The notes: generated by a model not told the origin, from the sequence alone. A DNA stretch of 64,000 bases from Herbaspirillum hiltneri N3 (GCF_001267925.1 NZ_CP011409.1:4588001-4652000); one strand, 5' to 3'. Shown: positions 8,195-17,354, counted from the first letter of the stretch. Translations and numbers: made by a program.

Positions 8195-11100
8195 TCAGTC
8201 GAAGCGCAGGTTGTACAGCACGTTAAGGCCGTTGATGGTGCCGGTGCGCGCCACCAGCGACCAGCGTCGCGATAGCTGCCAGGTGGCCTTGGCGATGCTG
8301 GCCGCGCCGGTCAGGCTTTGCTCGTAGCCGACAGAGAGTTTTTCCGAGATCGACTTGCCCAGATTGACCACCTGCTCGTCGGACAGGCCCGATTCGCTGG
8401 CGCCGATCGAGAACTGGTCGAGACCGATGTCCTTGGCGATCTTCTTGCCGCCGAAGTTGCCGACGAAGGCCAGCGCCTGGCTGCTGGCGCTGCGTTGACC
8501 CAGGCCGGAACTGTCGCTGCCGTGGCCGAACATCATCCACGAGAGCTTCTCGTCATCGGGCACGTTCGGTTCCGACACCAGGCGCACGCGCGGCAGGTTG
8601 GCGTTGCCCGTGACCTCGACGCCGGCCTCGACGTCCTGATTGCGGCGCATGGCGAGGATGTTCAGGTTCGGATTGCTGATCGGTCCCTGGAAGTTGATGA
8701 TGCCGCGCTCGATGTTGAGCTTGGTGCCAAAGGCTTCATAGGTGCCTTCGGCGACGCGTACGGTGCCGGTGGCGCGCAGCGGCAGCAGCGGCTCGCTGCG
8801 CACGTTCATCTCGCCGCGCAGCTTGAGGTCGGCGCCGCTGCCGTTGAAGCGGAAGTTGTTGCCAAGGTCCACCACGATATTCATGACCGGCGCAAAACGT
8901 CCGGCCGGCTTCTCGGTCGCGGCCGTGAGTTTTTCCTTCGACGTCGCGGCCGCGCCGGCCTTGGCCCGCGACTTGCCATCCTTGTCCTTGCGCACGATCA
9001 CGACATCGTCGCCAAGCTTGGGCGCGCTGCTCTTGGGCAGGTCGAACAAGGCCTTGTCGACCGTGAACTTGCCGTCGATGCGCAGCTGCTCGTTGACGTT
9101 GGCCAGCTTGGCCTGACCCGACAGCATCAGCTGGCGGTCGGGGCTGGCGAACAGCTGCAGGCGGTCGGCCACGATGGTGGCGTTGAGGTCGGGATCGGCG
9201 TCGCCCAGTTTCACCTTGCCGGTAGCGCGCAGCGTGCCTTCGCCGCCGTGGAATTCGATCTGGCGCAGGTCGATCACATTGTCGTCCATGGCGATGCGTA
9301 CGGTGCCTTCCTTGAGCTGGATGCCCTGGTCGAACAGCGTCACGGCCAGGCCGTCGCCGTTGATGGCGCCGGTCAGGCGCGGCTTGGCCAGCGTGCCGGC
9401 GGCGTTGAGGTCCATCGCGAGCTTGCCGTCGAGACTGTATTGCGGACCGAGCAGGGCGCCGACGGTCTTGACCTCGGGTACGTTCAGGCGTGCGTGGGCG
9501 GTCAGCGGCGAGTCCGGCAGCAGTGTCAGCACGCCGTCCTGATGCAGCAAGCCGGCCTGGCCCTGCGCTTCGATGGCGCCGATGCGATCGGCGACGACGC
9601 GGCCGTTGAATTTCGCATCGCGGCCGGCGAGGTCAACGCGCAGCTGCAGCGCCGACAGGCCCAGCGCCACTTGCGAAACGCCGGTGTTGACGGCGACGTC
9701 GCCGCTCTTGCGCAGCACCTGCAAGAAGCCGGACGCAGTGTCGGCCAGCGAGAAATTCCAGTCGGCGTCAAGCACCAGGTCGGTCTTCGCTGGCGGAGCA
9801 GTACCGGTCATCTCCCGCACCAGTTCCAGGATGCGGCCGACATCGAGGGCCTTGGCGCTGCCTTCGGAACGGATACGGCCTTGCTGGTAGCTCAGGCTGC
9901 GCAGGTCGATCGCCATGCGGTCGACATTGAGCCGGGTGGCGCCGGCCACCAGCGTGTCGGCGGCCAGCGTGAGACTGAGTGGCGACGCCAGCGCGATGCG
10001 CGGCAGGCCCTGGTTCTCGAGTTTGTCGATGACGCCGTTCCAGCCGTAGCCGTTCTTGTCTTCGGTGACTTTGCCGTGGGCGTTGAGCTGCAGGGCCAGC
10101 GTCTGGTTGCGCACGCGACCGTCGGCTTGCACGGCCAGCTTGTGGTCGCCGTAGGTGCCGGACAGGCTCAGTTTCAGTTGCTTGAGTGCAGCGTCGGGGC
10201 CGCTATAGCCATCCCCGTCGATGCTCAGTTGCAGCTTGTTGCTGGCCGACGCGGCGCTCGCATTGAGATCGGTCTGCAGGTCGGCCTGGCCATCGAAGCG
10301 ATTCAGCTGGTGCGGGCCGAAGGCCAGTTGCCGGCCGCTATAGGTCGCACGCAGGTTGGGACGCTGCATGCTGCCGGTCAGCTGGCCGTCCAGCTTGAGG
10401 AGGCCGGAAATCCCGAAGCCCAGTCGCGCCAGCTGCGGCGCATCGAGGTGGATGTCGAGCTTGTCGGCAGGGGCGCCGAACGCACCCTTGAGCTGCAACT
10501 GGTTGCCCGCCACCAGCAGCTCCAGGCTGCTCGGCAGCAGGCGCTTGCCGGCCAGTTGCAACTTGCCGGCGCCGCTCATCGGCAACTGGTCATAGCTGCT
10601 GTCGTAGATGGTGAAATTCAGCTTCGCCTGCAATGCCGGCGAGAGCGAGCCGGTGGTGTCGAAGTCCATGTTGATGCGCGCGGTGACCGGGTGCGCTGCA
10701 ATGCCGGCGTCAGCGCCGCTGCCGGACCTGGCCGGCGCCTTGCCGGTCTTCACCCACAGCGAAGGATCGAAGTCGGCCAGCTTGCCCTTGAAGGCATATT
10801 CCATGGCGCCCACCGTAGCCAGCGTGCCGGCCAGCTCCAGTCGCGCCTTCCGGGCCGTCAGCGATACCTGCCTTAGCGTGACCTGTTCAGGCGTGATGGC
10901 GGCGTCGGCGTGGATGCCGTACTGCGCATCCTGCAGTTTCAGAACCACATCCTGGCCGCCCGGATGGAGGACGACGTTGAGCGGTCCGGCCAGGCGGGTC
11001 GGTTTGAGTTCGTTGTGGATCGCTTGCAGGTCCAGTCCGGCGACGTCGAAGTCGAAGCGGCCTGTCTTGTCCGCCGGATGAAATTCACCTTTGCCCGTCA

Positions 11101-12688
11101 GCATCGCATCCTTGAGCAGCGCCACGCGCAAGTCGCTCAGCTGCTGGCTGTCGACGCCGAGGTCGACCCTGGCCTTGACCGAGGTCAGCGGCAGGCGTTG
11201 CCGGTCGAGACTGCCGGGGATGGCGTTGGAGATCGCGACCGGGCCGGCCACACGGAGGTTCTCTGCCGTCGCGCCGGCCACCGGCGCCAGATCGGCGCGC
11301 AGTTGCAGGTCGGCTTTCGGCGCGCCGCTGCTGAAGGCTTGCGGATTGACATGCTGCACGTCGATCCTGGCGCGCTTGAGCGGCACCGTGGCAAACGGCG
11401 TGGCGACGACGTTGCCGACCACTTCGCCGCCTTCTTTGGCAATCGCCGATGCCGCCAGCGCCAGTTGATTGGCCTGCCGTGCATTGTCCGAGTTCTGCTT
11501 GACGGTGGAGGTCAGTTCTTCCATCGCGGAAGCGGTTTCTTCCAGGGCTCCGGCTTGCTGCTCGGTGCGGCCGGACAAGTCGAGGTTGCCGCTGGCGATT
11601 TCGGACGACGATACCTTGACGGCGTCGCTGGTATGCCGGATCTCTTGCAAGATGGTGGTGATCTTTTGCACGAAGACGTTGAAGGACCTGGCGATCTGGG
11701 TGACTTCATCCTTGCCGTCTTCCGGCAGGCGCATGGTCAGGTCGCCGTTGCCGGAACCGATGCTGTCCATCGCATTGCGCACCTGCGACAGGCGCCGGAA
11801 CACCGCCGCAGTGATCAGTCGCAGGATCAGTGCCGCCAACGCCGCCACCAGCACGATGGCGATCAGCGACGATTGCGTGGCGTGGCGCATGCCGGCGTTG
11901 ACGTCGGCCTTGTCGATCGCCACCAGCAAGGTCCATTCGGTGTCTTTGACCGCGATTGCCTGAACCAGCTTGGCGGCGCCGTTGAGCACGATTTCCTTGC
12001 TGGCGTCATTGCCGGCCAGGCTATTGAGACGTTCCGCCGTCAGTTCGGGGTTCCAGTCCTTGACCGGCTTGTTGATCCATTGCGCATCCGGGTGGGCCAG
12101 CATCATGCCGTCGCGGTCGACCAGGAAGGCAAAACTGGCCGGGGTCGGATGCACCGCTTTCACCACATTGCTGACGCCGTCGAGGAACACCGCAGCCGCC
12201 ACCACGCCCTGCAAGACGCCGTCTTTTCTCACCTGCGCGGTGAAGGACACCATCGGTTTCTTCGTCACGACATCGGTGTAGGGTTTGGTCACCACGGCCT
12301 TTCCGGCCTTGACCGATTGCTGGTACCAGGACCGACCGGTCGGATCGTAGCCGGCCGGCAATCCCTCGGCGGACGTGTAGGCAGTCTTGTCTTCCTTGCC
12401 GAAGGTCGTGACATAGAAGCCGCCGCTCTTCTGCAACTGCTTGATGACGAATACCGGATCGGCTTGCAACACACCGTCTGCCGCTGCCGCGGCCATGCTG
12501 GCCTTGGCCGCGACCCATTCGTTGATCGCCGAGGCATAGCCGTCGGCAATGGAACGCGCGCTCTCGTCGATGGCGCGGTCGTTGTCCGCCTTGACGATGA
12601 CGTAAGAGACGGCGCCGACTACGCCCAGGCTCGCAACAAGCAAGGCAATGCTGAAAAATAAAATACGCGTTCTGATTGAGGTAAACAT
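8195..12688 (-). CDS. Chimeric ORF: N-terminal half of a dCache chemoreceptor fused in frame to C-terminal TamB
   Basis: This single 1497-residue frame joins two unrelated genes. Residues 1 to about 429 are a methyl-accepting chemotaxis protein: helix TM1 (about 9-31), a periplasmic dCache sensor with GRSWY and AVFLDGV (residues like those used by amino-acid, amine or purine sensors), TM2 (about 272-292), a HAMP domain, and the start of the methylation helix (RTEQQAGALEETASAMEELTSTVKQN). At residues 429-431 (nt 11396-11404) it switches abruptly to TamB/YtfN sequence, which runs for 1067 residues to a normal TamB end (WQLSRRWSLVARTGTINGLNVLYNLRFD). Missing are the chemoreceptor tip that binds CheA/CheW, the TamB anchor with a few hundred residues, and the usual tamA. 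After TM2 the chain is cytoplasmic, so the TamB part could not reach its periplasmic place. A good ribosome site (AGGGAAGGG) precedes the start. Confidence 0.85.
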   Translation of the reverse strand: MFTSIRTRILFFSIALLVASLGVVGAVSYVIVKADNDRAIDESARSIADGYASAINEWVAAKASMAAAAADGVLQADPVFVIKQLQKSGGFYVTTFGKEDKTAYTSAEGLPAGYDPTGRSWYQQSVKAGKAVVTKPYTDVVTKKPMVSFTAQVRKDGVLQGVVAAAVFLDGVSNVVKAVHPTPASFAFLVDRDGMMLAHPDAQWINKPVKDWNPELTAERLNSLAGNDASKEIVLNGAAKLVQAIAVKDTEWTLLVAIDKADVNAGMRHATQSSLIAIVLVAALAALILRLITAAVFRRLSQVRNAMDSIGSGNGDLTMRLPEDGKDEVTQIARSFNVFVQKITTILQEIRHTSDAVKVSSSEIASGNLDLSGRTEQQAGALEETASAMEELTSTVKQNSDNARQANQLALAASAIAKEGGEVVGNVVATPFATVPLKRARIDVQHVNPQAFSSGAPKADLQLRADLAPVAGATAENLRVAGPVAISNAIPGSLDRQRLPLTSVKARVDLGVDSQQLSDLRVALLKDAMLTGKGEFHPADKTGRFDFDVAGLDLQAIHNELKPTRLAGPLNVVLHPGGQDVVLKLQDAQYGIHADAAITPEQVTLRQVSLTARKARLELAGTLATVGAMEYAFKGKLADFDPSLWVKTGKAPARSGSGADAGIAAHPVTARINMDFDTTGSLSPALQAKLNFTIYDSSYDQLPMSGAGKLQLAGKRLLPSSLELLVAGNQLQLKGAFGAPADKLDIHLDAPQLARLGFGISGLLKLDGQLTGSMQRPNLRATYSGRQLAFGPHQLNRFDGQADLQTDLNASAASASNKLQLSIDGDGYSGPDAALKQLKLSLSGTYGDHKLAVQADGRVRNQTLALQLNAHGKVTEDKNGYGWNGVIDKLENQGLPRIALASPLSLTLAADTLVAGATRLNVDRMAIDLRSLSYQQGRIRSEGSAKALDVGRILELVREMTGTAPPAKTDLVLDADWNFSLADTASGFLQVLRKSGDVAVNTGVSQVALGLSALQLRVDLAGRDAKFNGRVVADRIGAIEAQGQAGLLHQDGVLTLLPDSPLTAHARLNVPEVKTVGALLGPQYSLDGKLAMDLNAAGTLAKPRLTGAINGDGLAVTLFDQGIQLKEGTVRIAMDDNVIDLRQIEFHGGEGTLRATGKVKLGDADPDLNATIVADRLQLFASPDRQLMLSGQAKLANVNEQLRIDGKFTVDKALFDLPKSSAPKLGDDVVIVRKDKDGKSRAKAGAAATSKEKLTAATEKPAGRFAPVMNIVVDLGNNFRFNGSGADLKLRGEMNVRSEPLLPLRATGTVRVAEGTYEAFGTKLNIERGIINFQGPISNPNLNILAMRRNQDVEAGVEVTGNANLPRVRLVSEPNVPDDEKLSWMMFGHGSDSSGLGQRSASSQALAFVGNFGGKKIAKDIGLDQFSIGASESGLSDEQVVNLGKSISEKLSVGYEQSLTGAASIAKATWQLSRRWSLVARTGTINGLNVLYNLRFD

Positions 12689-12737
12689 GACGGCCCTTCC
12701 CTGTTTGTTTTTTTAATTGACTATCCGGCGAACCGGT

Positions 12738-14371
12738 TCAGACGAACTTGCCGATCCGCGCCACCACCGCCTCACGCACCGACCCGCTGGTAATGAACGA
12801 ATGCGCTGCCTGGATATCGTTGTGGAACCAGCGGTCGCCATCCAGGCACGCCGGGATTTGCTTGCGGATCTCTTCATACGCCGCCTGCGTTCCCTCGCCC
12901 AGCACGAAGTCCTTCAACAACTCTTCCGTCATGGTCAGCCCCTGCGCCGCCAGCAGCATCTCCACGCCGACGATGTACTGCGTATTGGCCACCACCGTGG
13001 CGGCCTTCGCGCGCACCAGGTCGAGTTGGAGACGTGGTCTTCGCTGTTGCCCTTGGACGGGATGCTGTCGACGCTGCCCGGCATGGACAGCGTGCGGTTT
13101 TCCATGACCAGCGAACTCATCGAGCACTGCACCACCGGATAGCCGGTGTTGACCCCGCGCACGCCGCTCATCAGGTTGCGCGGCAGGCCCCACGACAGGG
13201 TCGGGTCGATCAGCCGCGCAATGCGGCGTTCGCAGATGCTGCCCAGGTCGGTGATGGTCATCGCCAGCAAGTCCATCGCCTGCGCCAGGTACTGGCCGTG
13301 GAAGTTGCCGCCGGAGATGATCTCGAAGCCGCCGCCTTCTTTGTCAAAGATCAGCGGATTGTCGGTGGCGGAGTTGATTTCCTTGTCGACGATGGTGTCG
13401 ATGTAGTCCAGCGCATCGAACACCGGGCCATAGACCTGCGGCGCGCAGCGCAGCGAGTAGACGTCCTGGATGCGCGAGGAGTACGGAATGTCGGTGCGGC
13501 GCGATTCGTCCGGCAGTTGCACCGCACGGGCTTCGTGGGTGGTGCGGGTCGATCCCTTCAGCAAAGTGCGAATGACTTCTGCGGTCTTGATCTGGCCGGC
13601 GTGCGGGCGCGCCTGCTGGATGCGGGGGTCGAAGGCGGACATCTCGGCCCGCATGGCTTCGAGCGTGAGGCCCAGCGAGACGCAGGCGTCGGTGAGCAGG
13701 TTGCGCGAATCGTGCGCGGCCAGCACGGCCACGGCCAGCGAGGCGGTGCAGCCGTTGATCAGCGCCGAGGCGTCCTTGGCCTTGAGGTCGAACTTGACCG
13801 GGCCGATGCCGGCCTGGGTGATGGCGTCGGGAGCGCTCATGCGCTTGCCCTGGTACATCACTTCGGCTTCGTCGAAACCGACGATGGCGGCGGCCAGGTA
13901 GGCCAGCGGCGCCAAATCTCCGGAGGCGCCGACGGAACCCTTTTGCGGCATGATCGGATGGATGCCGGCATTGAGGAAGGCCAGCAGCCGATCGACCACT
14001 TCCACGCGCGGGGCGGAGTAGTTGCTGGCGAAGGCGTTGGCGCGCAGCAGCATGGTGGCGCGGCTGACTTCTTCGGAGAACGGTTCGCCGATGCCGGCGC
14101 TGTGCGCCTTGATGAGCTGGGTCTGGAACAGTTCGATGTGCTCGACCTTGATGCGGGTGTCCTTCAGCAAGCCGACGCCGGTGTTGAAGCTGTACATCAT
14201 GGGCGCTTCGTCGTGCATCCAGGTCGATTCGATGAAGTCGCGGCTTTGCTTCAGGGCCGCACGCGAGGAGTCGGCCAGCGCGACTTTGGCGTACGTGCCA
14301 TTGGCTCCGCGCGAGACGCTGACGACTTGCGCGGCGTTGAGGTTGAAACCGTCGATGGTGATGGTGGTCAT
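12738..14371 (-). pseudogene. hutH: Histidine ammonia-lyase family (aromatic amino acid lyase), frameshifted
   Basis: This is a MIO-dependent ammonia-lyase gene; histidine lyase converts histidine to urocanate. The start at 14371 (MTTITIDGFN) has an upstream AGGA site. The GASGDLAPLAYLA segment contains the Ala-Ser-Gly that cyclises to the MIO cofactor, and SFNTGVG, GGNFHGQ and KGNSEDHVS are family motifs. The selectivity segment reads QLIKAHSAG, keeping the histidine of the SH pair typical of histidine lyases, while the serine is alanine. At nt 13007-13014 one base is missing from a GCGCGC run. The frame then reads ...WCARRPPRW and stops near 12935, while the true C-terminus (RAKAATVVANTQYIVGVEMLL ... 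VARIGKFV) continues in the next frame to 12738. Restoring one base gives 544 residues. The gene lies 59 nt after puuD in the same direction. It could be a real mutation or a sequencing error. Confidence 0.88.
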
Positions 14372-14430
14372 GAATGAATATTCCTTGAATTTCTCTGTCG
14401 ATGTCTCTATCGATTTCTCTGGCGGTCGGA

Positions 14431-15711
14431 TTACTTCGCGCCCGCTTCGAACCAGGCGCCGATCAGCGCGCGCTCTTCGTCGGTCATGTGCGTCATGTTG
14501 GCCAGCGGCATGTCCTTGGTCTGGACCGCACGCTGGTACACCTTGGCGGCGTGCTGGCGAATCAGCTCCGGCGTCTGCAGCATCATGCCTGCCGGCGCGG
14601 TGGCGAAACCGGCCTGCGTCGGCTGCGCGGAGTGGCAGCTGGCGCAACGCTGGGTGATGACTTCCTGCACGCGGGCAAAGTCTACGCCGCTCGCCGCGGC
14701 GGCGACAGGTACAGTTGCTGTGCTATCCGTGCTTGCGCCGGCAACGGCGGCCGGTGAAACTGCCGGTACAGCGGCAACCTTCGGCAGCGGCTTAGGCGCA
14801 ATCGCGATCGCCACCGCCAGCAGCAGCACACAGCCGGCAATCGGAAAGCCGATCGAGACCTTGCCGGCATGGCGCAGGTTGAAGAAGTGACGGATCAGCA
14901 CGCCGGCGGCCATGATCGCGGCCAGCACCAGCCAGCTGTACGCGTGGGTATAGGTCATCGCGTAGTGGTTGCTGATCATGATGAACAGGATCGGCAGCGT
15001 GAAGTAGTTGTTGTGCACGCTGCGCTGCTTGCCCTTCTTGCCGTAGATCGGATCGGGCGACTTGCCTTCCTTCATGGCCTCCACCAGCTTGCGCTGGCCG
15101 GGGATGATCACCATCAGCACGTTGCCGACCATGATGGTGCCGATCATCGCGCCGACGTGGATGTAGGCGGCGCGACCGCTCAGCAAATGCGTCAGCACGT
15201 AGGCCACGGCGACGATGAAGACGAACATCACGCCGCCGAGCAGGCCTTCGCGTTTGCCCAGCGGCGATTTGCACAGCAGGTCGTAGACGATCCAGCCGAG
15301 CACCAGCGTGCCGAGGCCGACGCCGACCGATTGCAGGCCGGACAGATCGGCGACCGATTTGTCGACCATCATGGCCGAGGCGTTGAAGTAATAGACGATG
15401 AACAGCATCGCAAAGCCGCTGAGCCAGGTGGCGTAGGCTTCCCACTTGAACCAGTGCAGCTCGGCAGGCAGCTCGGCAGGCGCGACCAGATACTTTTGCG
15501 GGTTGTAGAACCCGCCGCCGTGCACGGCCCACAACTCGCCGGACACGCCCTTGTTGGCCAGGTCGCTGCCTGGCTTCGGCGGACGGATGGAGTTATCCAG
15601 CCAGACGAAATAGAACGAGGCGCCGATCCACGCGATCCCGGTGATCAGATGCAGCCAGCGCACCAGCAGATTGAGCCACTCGACGCCATACGATACGAAC
15701 AATGCTTCCAT
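14431..15711 (-). CDS. puuD: PuuD-type membrane urate oxidase with C-terminal cytochrome c domain
   Basis: This 426-residue protein catalyses oxidation of urate to 5-hydroxyisourate, passing electrons to the respiratory chain rather than making peroxide. The first 300 or so residues form a membrane domain with about eight hydrophobic helices (DUF989/urate oxidase N-terminal type), with conserved histidines in WLHLITGIAWIG, HVGAMIG and ISNHYAMTYTH. After a Pro/Ala-rich linker, the C-terminal 100 residues are a class I cytochrome c with heme motif CASCH and a candidate methionine ligand near MPLANM. The start at 15711 (MEALFVSYG) has a GGGGAAG ribosome site. The gene is transcribed with the broken ammonia-lyase gene behind it. 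It is divergent from a LysR gene and lies beside a urate/xanthine permease and UraD-AllC, which together define a urate catabolic locus. Assignment is strong by domain pairing and context. Confidence 0.93.
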   Translation of the reverse strand: MEALFVSYGVEWLNLLVRWLHLITGIAWIGASFYFVWLDNSIRPPKPGSDLANKGVSGELWAVHGGGFYNPQKYLVAPAELPAELHWFKWEAYATWLSGFAMLFIVYYFNASAMMVDKSVADLSGLQSVGVGLGTLVLGWIVYDLLCKSPLGKREGLLGGVMFVFIVAVAYVLTHLLSGRAAYIHVGAMIGTIMVGNVLMVIIPGQRKLVEAMKEGKSPDPIYGKKGKQRSVHNNYFTLPILFIMISNHYAMTYTHAYSWLVLAAIMAAGVLIRHFFNLRHAGKVSIGFPIAGCVLLLAVAIAIAPKPLPKVAAVPAVSPAAVAGASTDSTATVPVAAAASGVDFARVQEVITQRCASCHSAQPTQAGFATAPAGMMLQTPELIRQHAAKVYQRAVQTKDMPLANMTHMTDEERALIGAWFEAGAK

Positions 15712-16195
15712 GTCTTCCCCACGTTTGTTCCTCACCTGCCACTGCGGGCACTTCAGGTGAGCGAGGCCGGGCCTCAGATCACAAAACGGTCGATCCGCAG
15801 CGAATGCAAAACATGCGCTCCGGATAAATAAAGAGGACTTGCGCAGAACGTCTCCTGCTCCTGCGTAAATCTTCGTTACCTGCTGCCGCGACGACCTTGA
15901 TGGCGATTGCCATCTGTTATTTCTCAGTCGCAGCCTGCGCACAGAGGGTGCGACTGGGATGCTGGAACGATAAACGTGTTGGTTCTTTAAAACATCGCCA
16001 ACATCTTATATTTGACATACGCATATCCATATACAACAATGATCAGGTTATGTGGGAAGCTCTATACACTGAAAAATATAACAAGAGACCTTTCATAACA
16101 TCAACAACGTGCGGCCACCCTCCACGGGTAAGAAGGCAGTCCAGCGCGCCCTGCGCAGACGCCCGCCTCGCTTTACCAGTTATCCGGAGACAATC
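15712..16195. promoter_or_regulatory. 484-bp divergent control region between puuD and the LysR gene
   Basis: No credible gene is seen here. The part from about 15980 to 16100 is much more AT-rich than its surroundings and contains TTGACA at 16012-16017, a fair -35 candidate, with loose -10 matches about 15 nt downstream. Because the LysR gene is divergent from puuD, this region is where a LysR protein would normally bind. I see no convincing single T-N11-A operator. Confidence 0.45.
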
Positions 16196-17131
16196 ATGTC
16201 CAGGCTGCCAGACCATCTCGATATCCACCTGATCCGCATTCTCTATCTGTTGCTGTGCGAAAAGAACGTCTCGCGCGTCGCCCTCAAGCTCAACCAGCCG
16301 CAACCATCGATCTCGGCCTCTCTGCGCAAGCTGCGCGAACTCACGGGCGATCCGTTGCTGGTGCGCGGCGCGCGCGGCATGGTGCCGACCCAGCACGGCG
16401 AGAGCCTGCTCAAGCCGGCCAAGCGCATCCTCGACGAAACCGAGCGTCTGTTCGTGCCCAAGACCGCCTTCGTGCCGCAAGAAGAAGCGCGCACCTTTCA
16501 CATTGCCGCGCCGGACTACATGAACACGCCCTTTTTCACCGAGGTCATCGCACGCCTGCGCCGCGAGTCGCCCAAGAGCCACATCGTGATCCACGCGCTC
16601 GGCCCCGAGACCGATTACGTGCGCCTGCTGTCGGATGGAGAACTCGACCTCGTCATCGCCAACTGGGATGAGCCGCCGCCGCATTTGCATTTGTCCAAAC
16701 TGTTCGACGATCCCATCGTCTGCCTGATGCGCTCCGATTGCGCCTACGCCAAACGCACGGCCAGGGACGCCATGACCATCGAGGACTACCTGACCCTGCC
16801 GCATGCCGCACCGTCGCAGATTTTGCCCGGCTACCACGGCACCATCGACACCTTCCTGGAGAAGCAGAATCTTCGCCGCAACGTCGTGGTGGAGTCGGCG
16901 CATTTCCGCATGCTGCCCTACATGGTGGCACAAACCGACCTGGTGCTGAGCGCCGGCCAGCAGTTTGCCAGCTTCTATGAAAAAACCTTGTCGCTAAAGA
17001 GTTACAGCGTCCCGGTGAAATTTCCGCCGCTGCGCTTTTACCAGTTATGGCACGAGCGCGTGCATCAGGCGACCGAACACAAATGGCTGCGCGCGCAAGT
17101 CAGCGCGGCGGCGAAAATGCTTGCCGGATAA
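16196..17131 (+). CDS. LysR-family transcriptional regulator of the urate locus
   Basis: This is a 311-residue LysR regulator. The N-terminal winged helix-turn-helix spans about residues 8-66 (NVSRVALKLNQPQPSISASLRKLRE), followed by a LysR substrate-binding domain of two lobes (about 95-300). The start at 16196 (MSRLPDHLD) follows GGAGACA, and frames further upstream are non-coding. It is divergent from puuD and lies 223 nt upstream of the NCS2 permease gene in the same direction, so it probably controls urate/xanthine uptake and breakdown. The inducer could be urate or a later intermediate; this is an inference from position only. The body has the usual NodD-like layout, with ARGMVPTQHG after the DNA-binding domain. 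Confidence 0.92.
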   Translation: MSRLPDHLDIHLIRILYLLLCEKNVSRVALKLNQPQPSISASLRKLRELTGDPLLVRGARGMVPTQHGESLLKPAKRILDETERLFVPKTAFVPQEEARTFHIAAPDYMNTPFFTEVIARLRRESPKSHIVIHALGPETDYVRLLSDGELDLVIANWDEPPPHLHLSKLFDDPIVCLMRSDCAYAKRTARDAMTIEDYLTLPHAAPSQILPGYHGTIDTFLEKQNLRRNVVVESAHFRMLPYMVAQTDLVLSAGQQFASFYEKTLSLKSYSVPVKFPPLRFYQLWHERVHQATEHKWLRAQVSAAAKMLAG

Positions 17132-17205
17132 GGATTGTCGGCAACATTCACGTCACGCTGCTTATATCCACATTCAGAAAACGAGTATTGGCTGACCTAT
17201 ATATC

Positions 17206-17331
17206 GGGCCGGGTGATTTACTTTAGTATCGGCCCACAAGCCTGTACGGAGGATCCTGCTCAGAATCTGCACCCTTCTGCAAGGACTTGAAGAAAGGCCG
17301 CAGCAAGCAGCATCCGGCTTGCAACGGCCTT
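17206..17331 (+). ncRNA. Structured permease leader, possible xanthine/urate (NMT1-type) riboswitch
   Basis: The 223-nt gap before the permease has two strong hairpins. The first is a 6-bp stem GGGCCG (17206-17211) / CGGCCC (17230-17235), enclosing an 18-nt loop with a small inner TAC/GTA pairing. The second is a 7-bp stem AAGGCCG (17294-17300) / CGGCCTT (17325-17331), enclosing a second perfect 6-bp stem GCAAGC (17303-17308) / GCTTGC (17317-17322). It ends 23 nt before the start codon and just ahead of the ribosome site. Small two-stem xanthine/urate-sensing RNAs (NMT1 motif) are known upstream of such permeases in Proteobacteria. I cannot confirm the consensus from memory, so the riboswitch call is an inference; the hairpins are seen directly. 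Confidence 0.4.
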
Positions 17332-17354
17332 CATATAAAAACTTGGAGACAGCC

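Noticed and set aside
8318..10876. 852-codon open frame antisense to the TamB part
   Set aside because: It mirrors the codon pattern of the TamB frame in high-GC DNA, is rich in Gln/Arg/Ala/Gly/Val without any family motif, and has no ribosome site.
13001..13045. Programmed frameshifting as an explanation for hutH
   Set aside because: No slippery heptamer is present at the break, and the family is not known to use recoding. A lost base in a GC run is simpler.
15897..16232. 111-codon frame upstream of the LysR gene of the urate locus
   Set aside because: It overlaps the LysR start, has no ribosome site or recognisable domain, and runs through an AT-rich control region.
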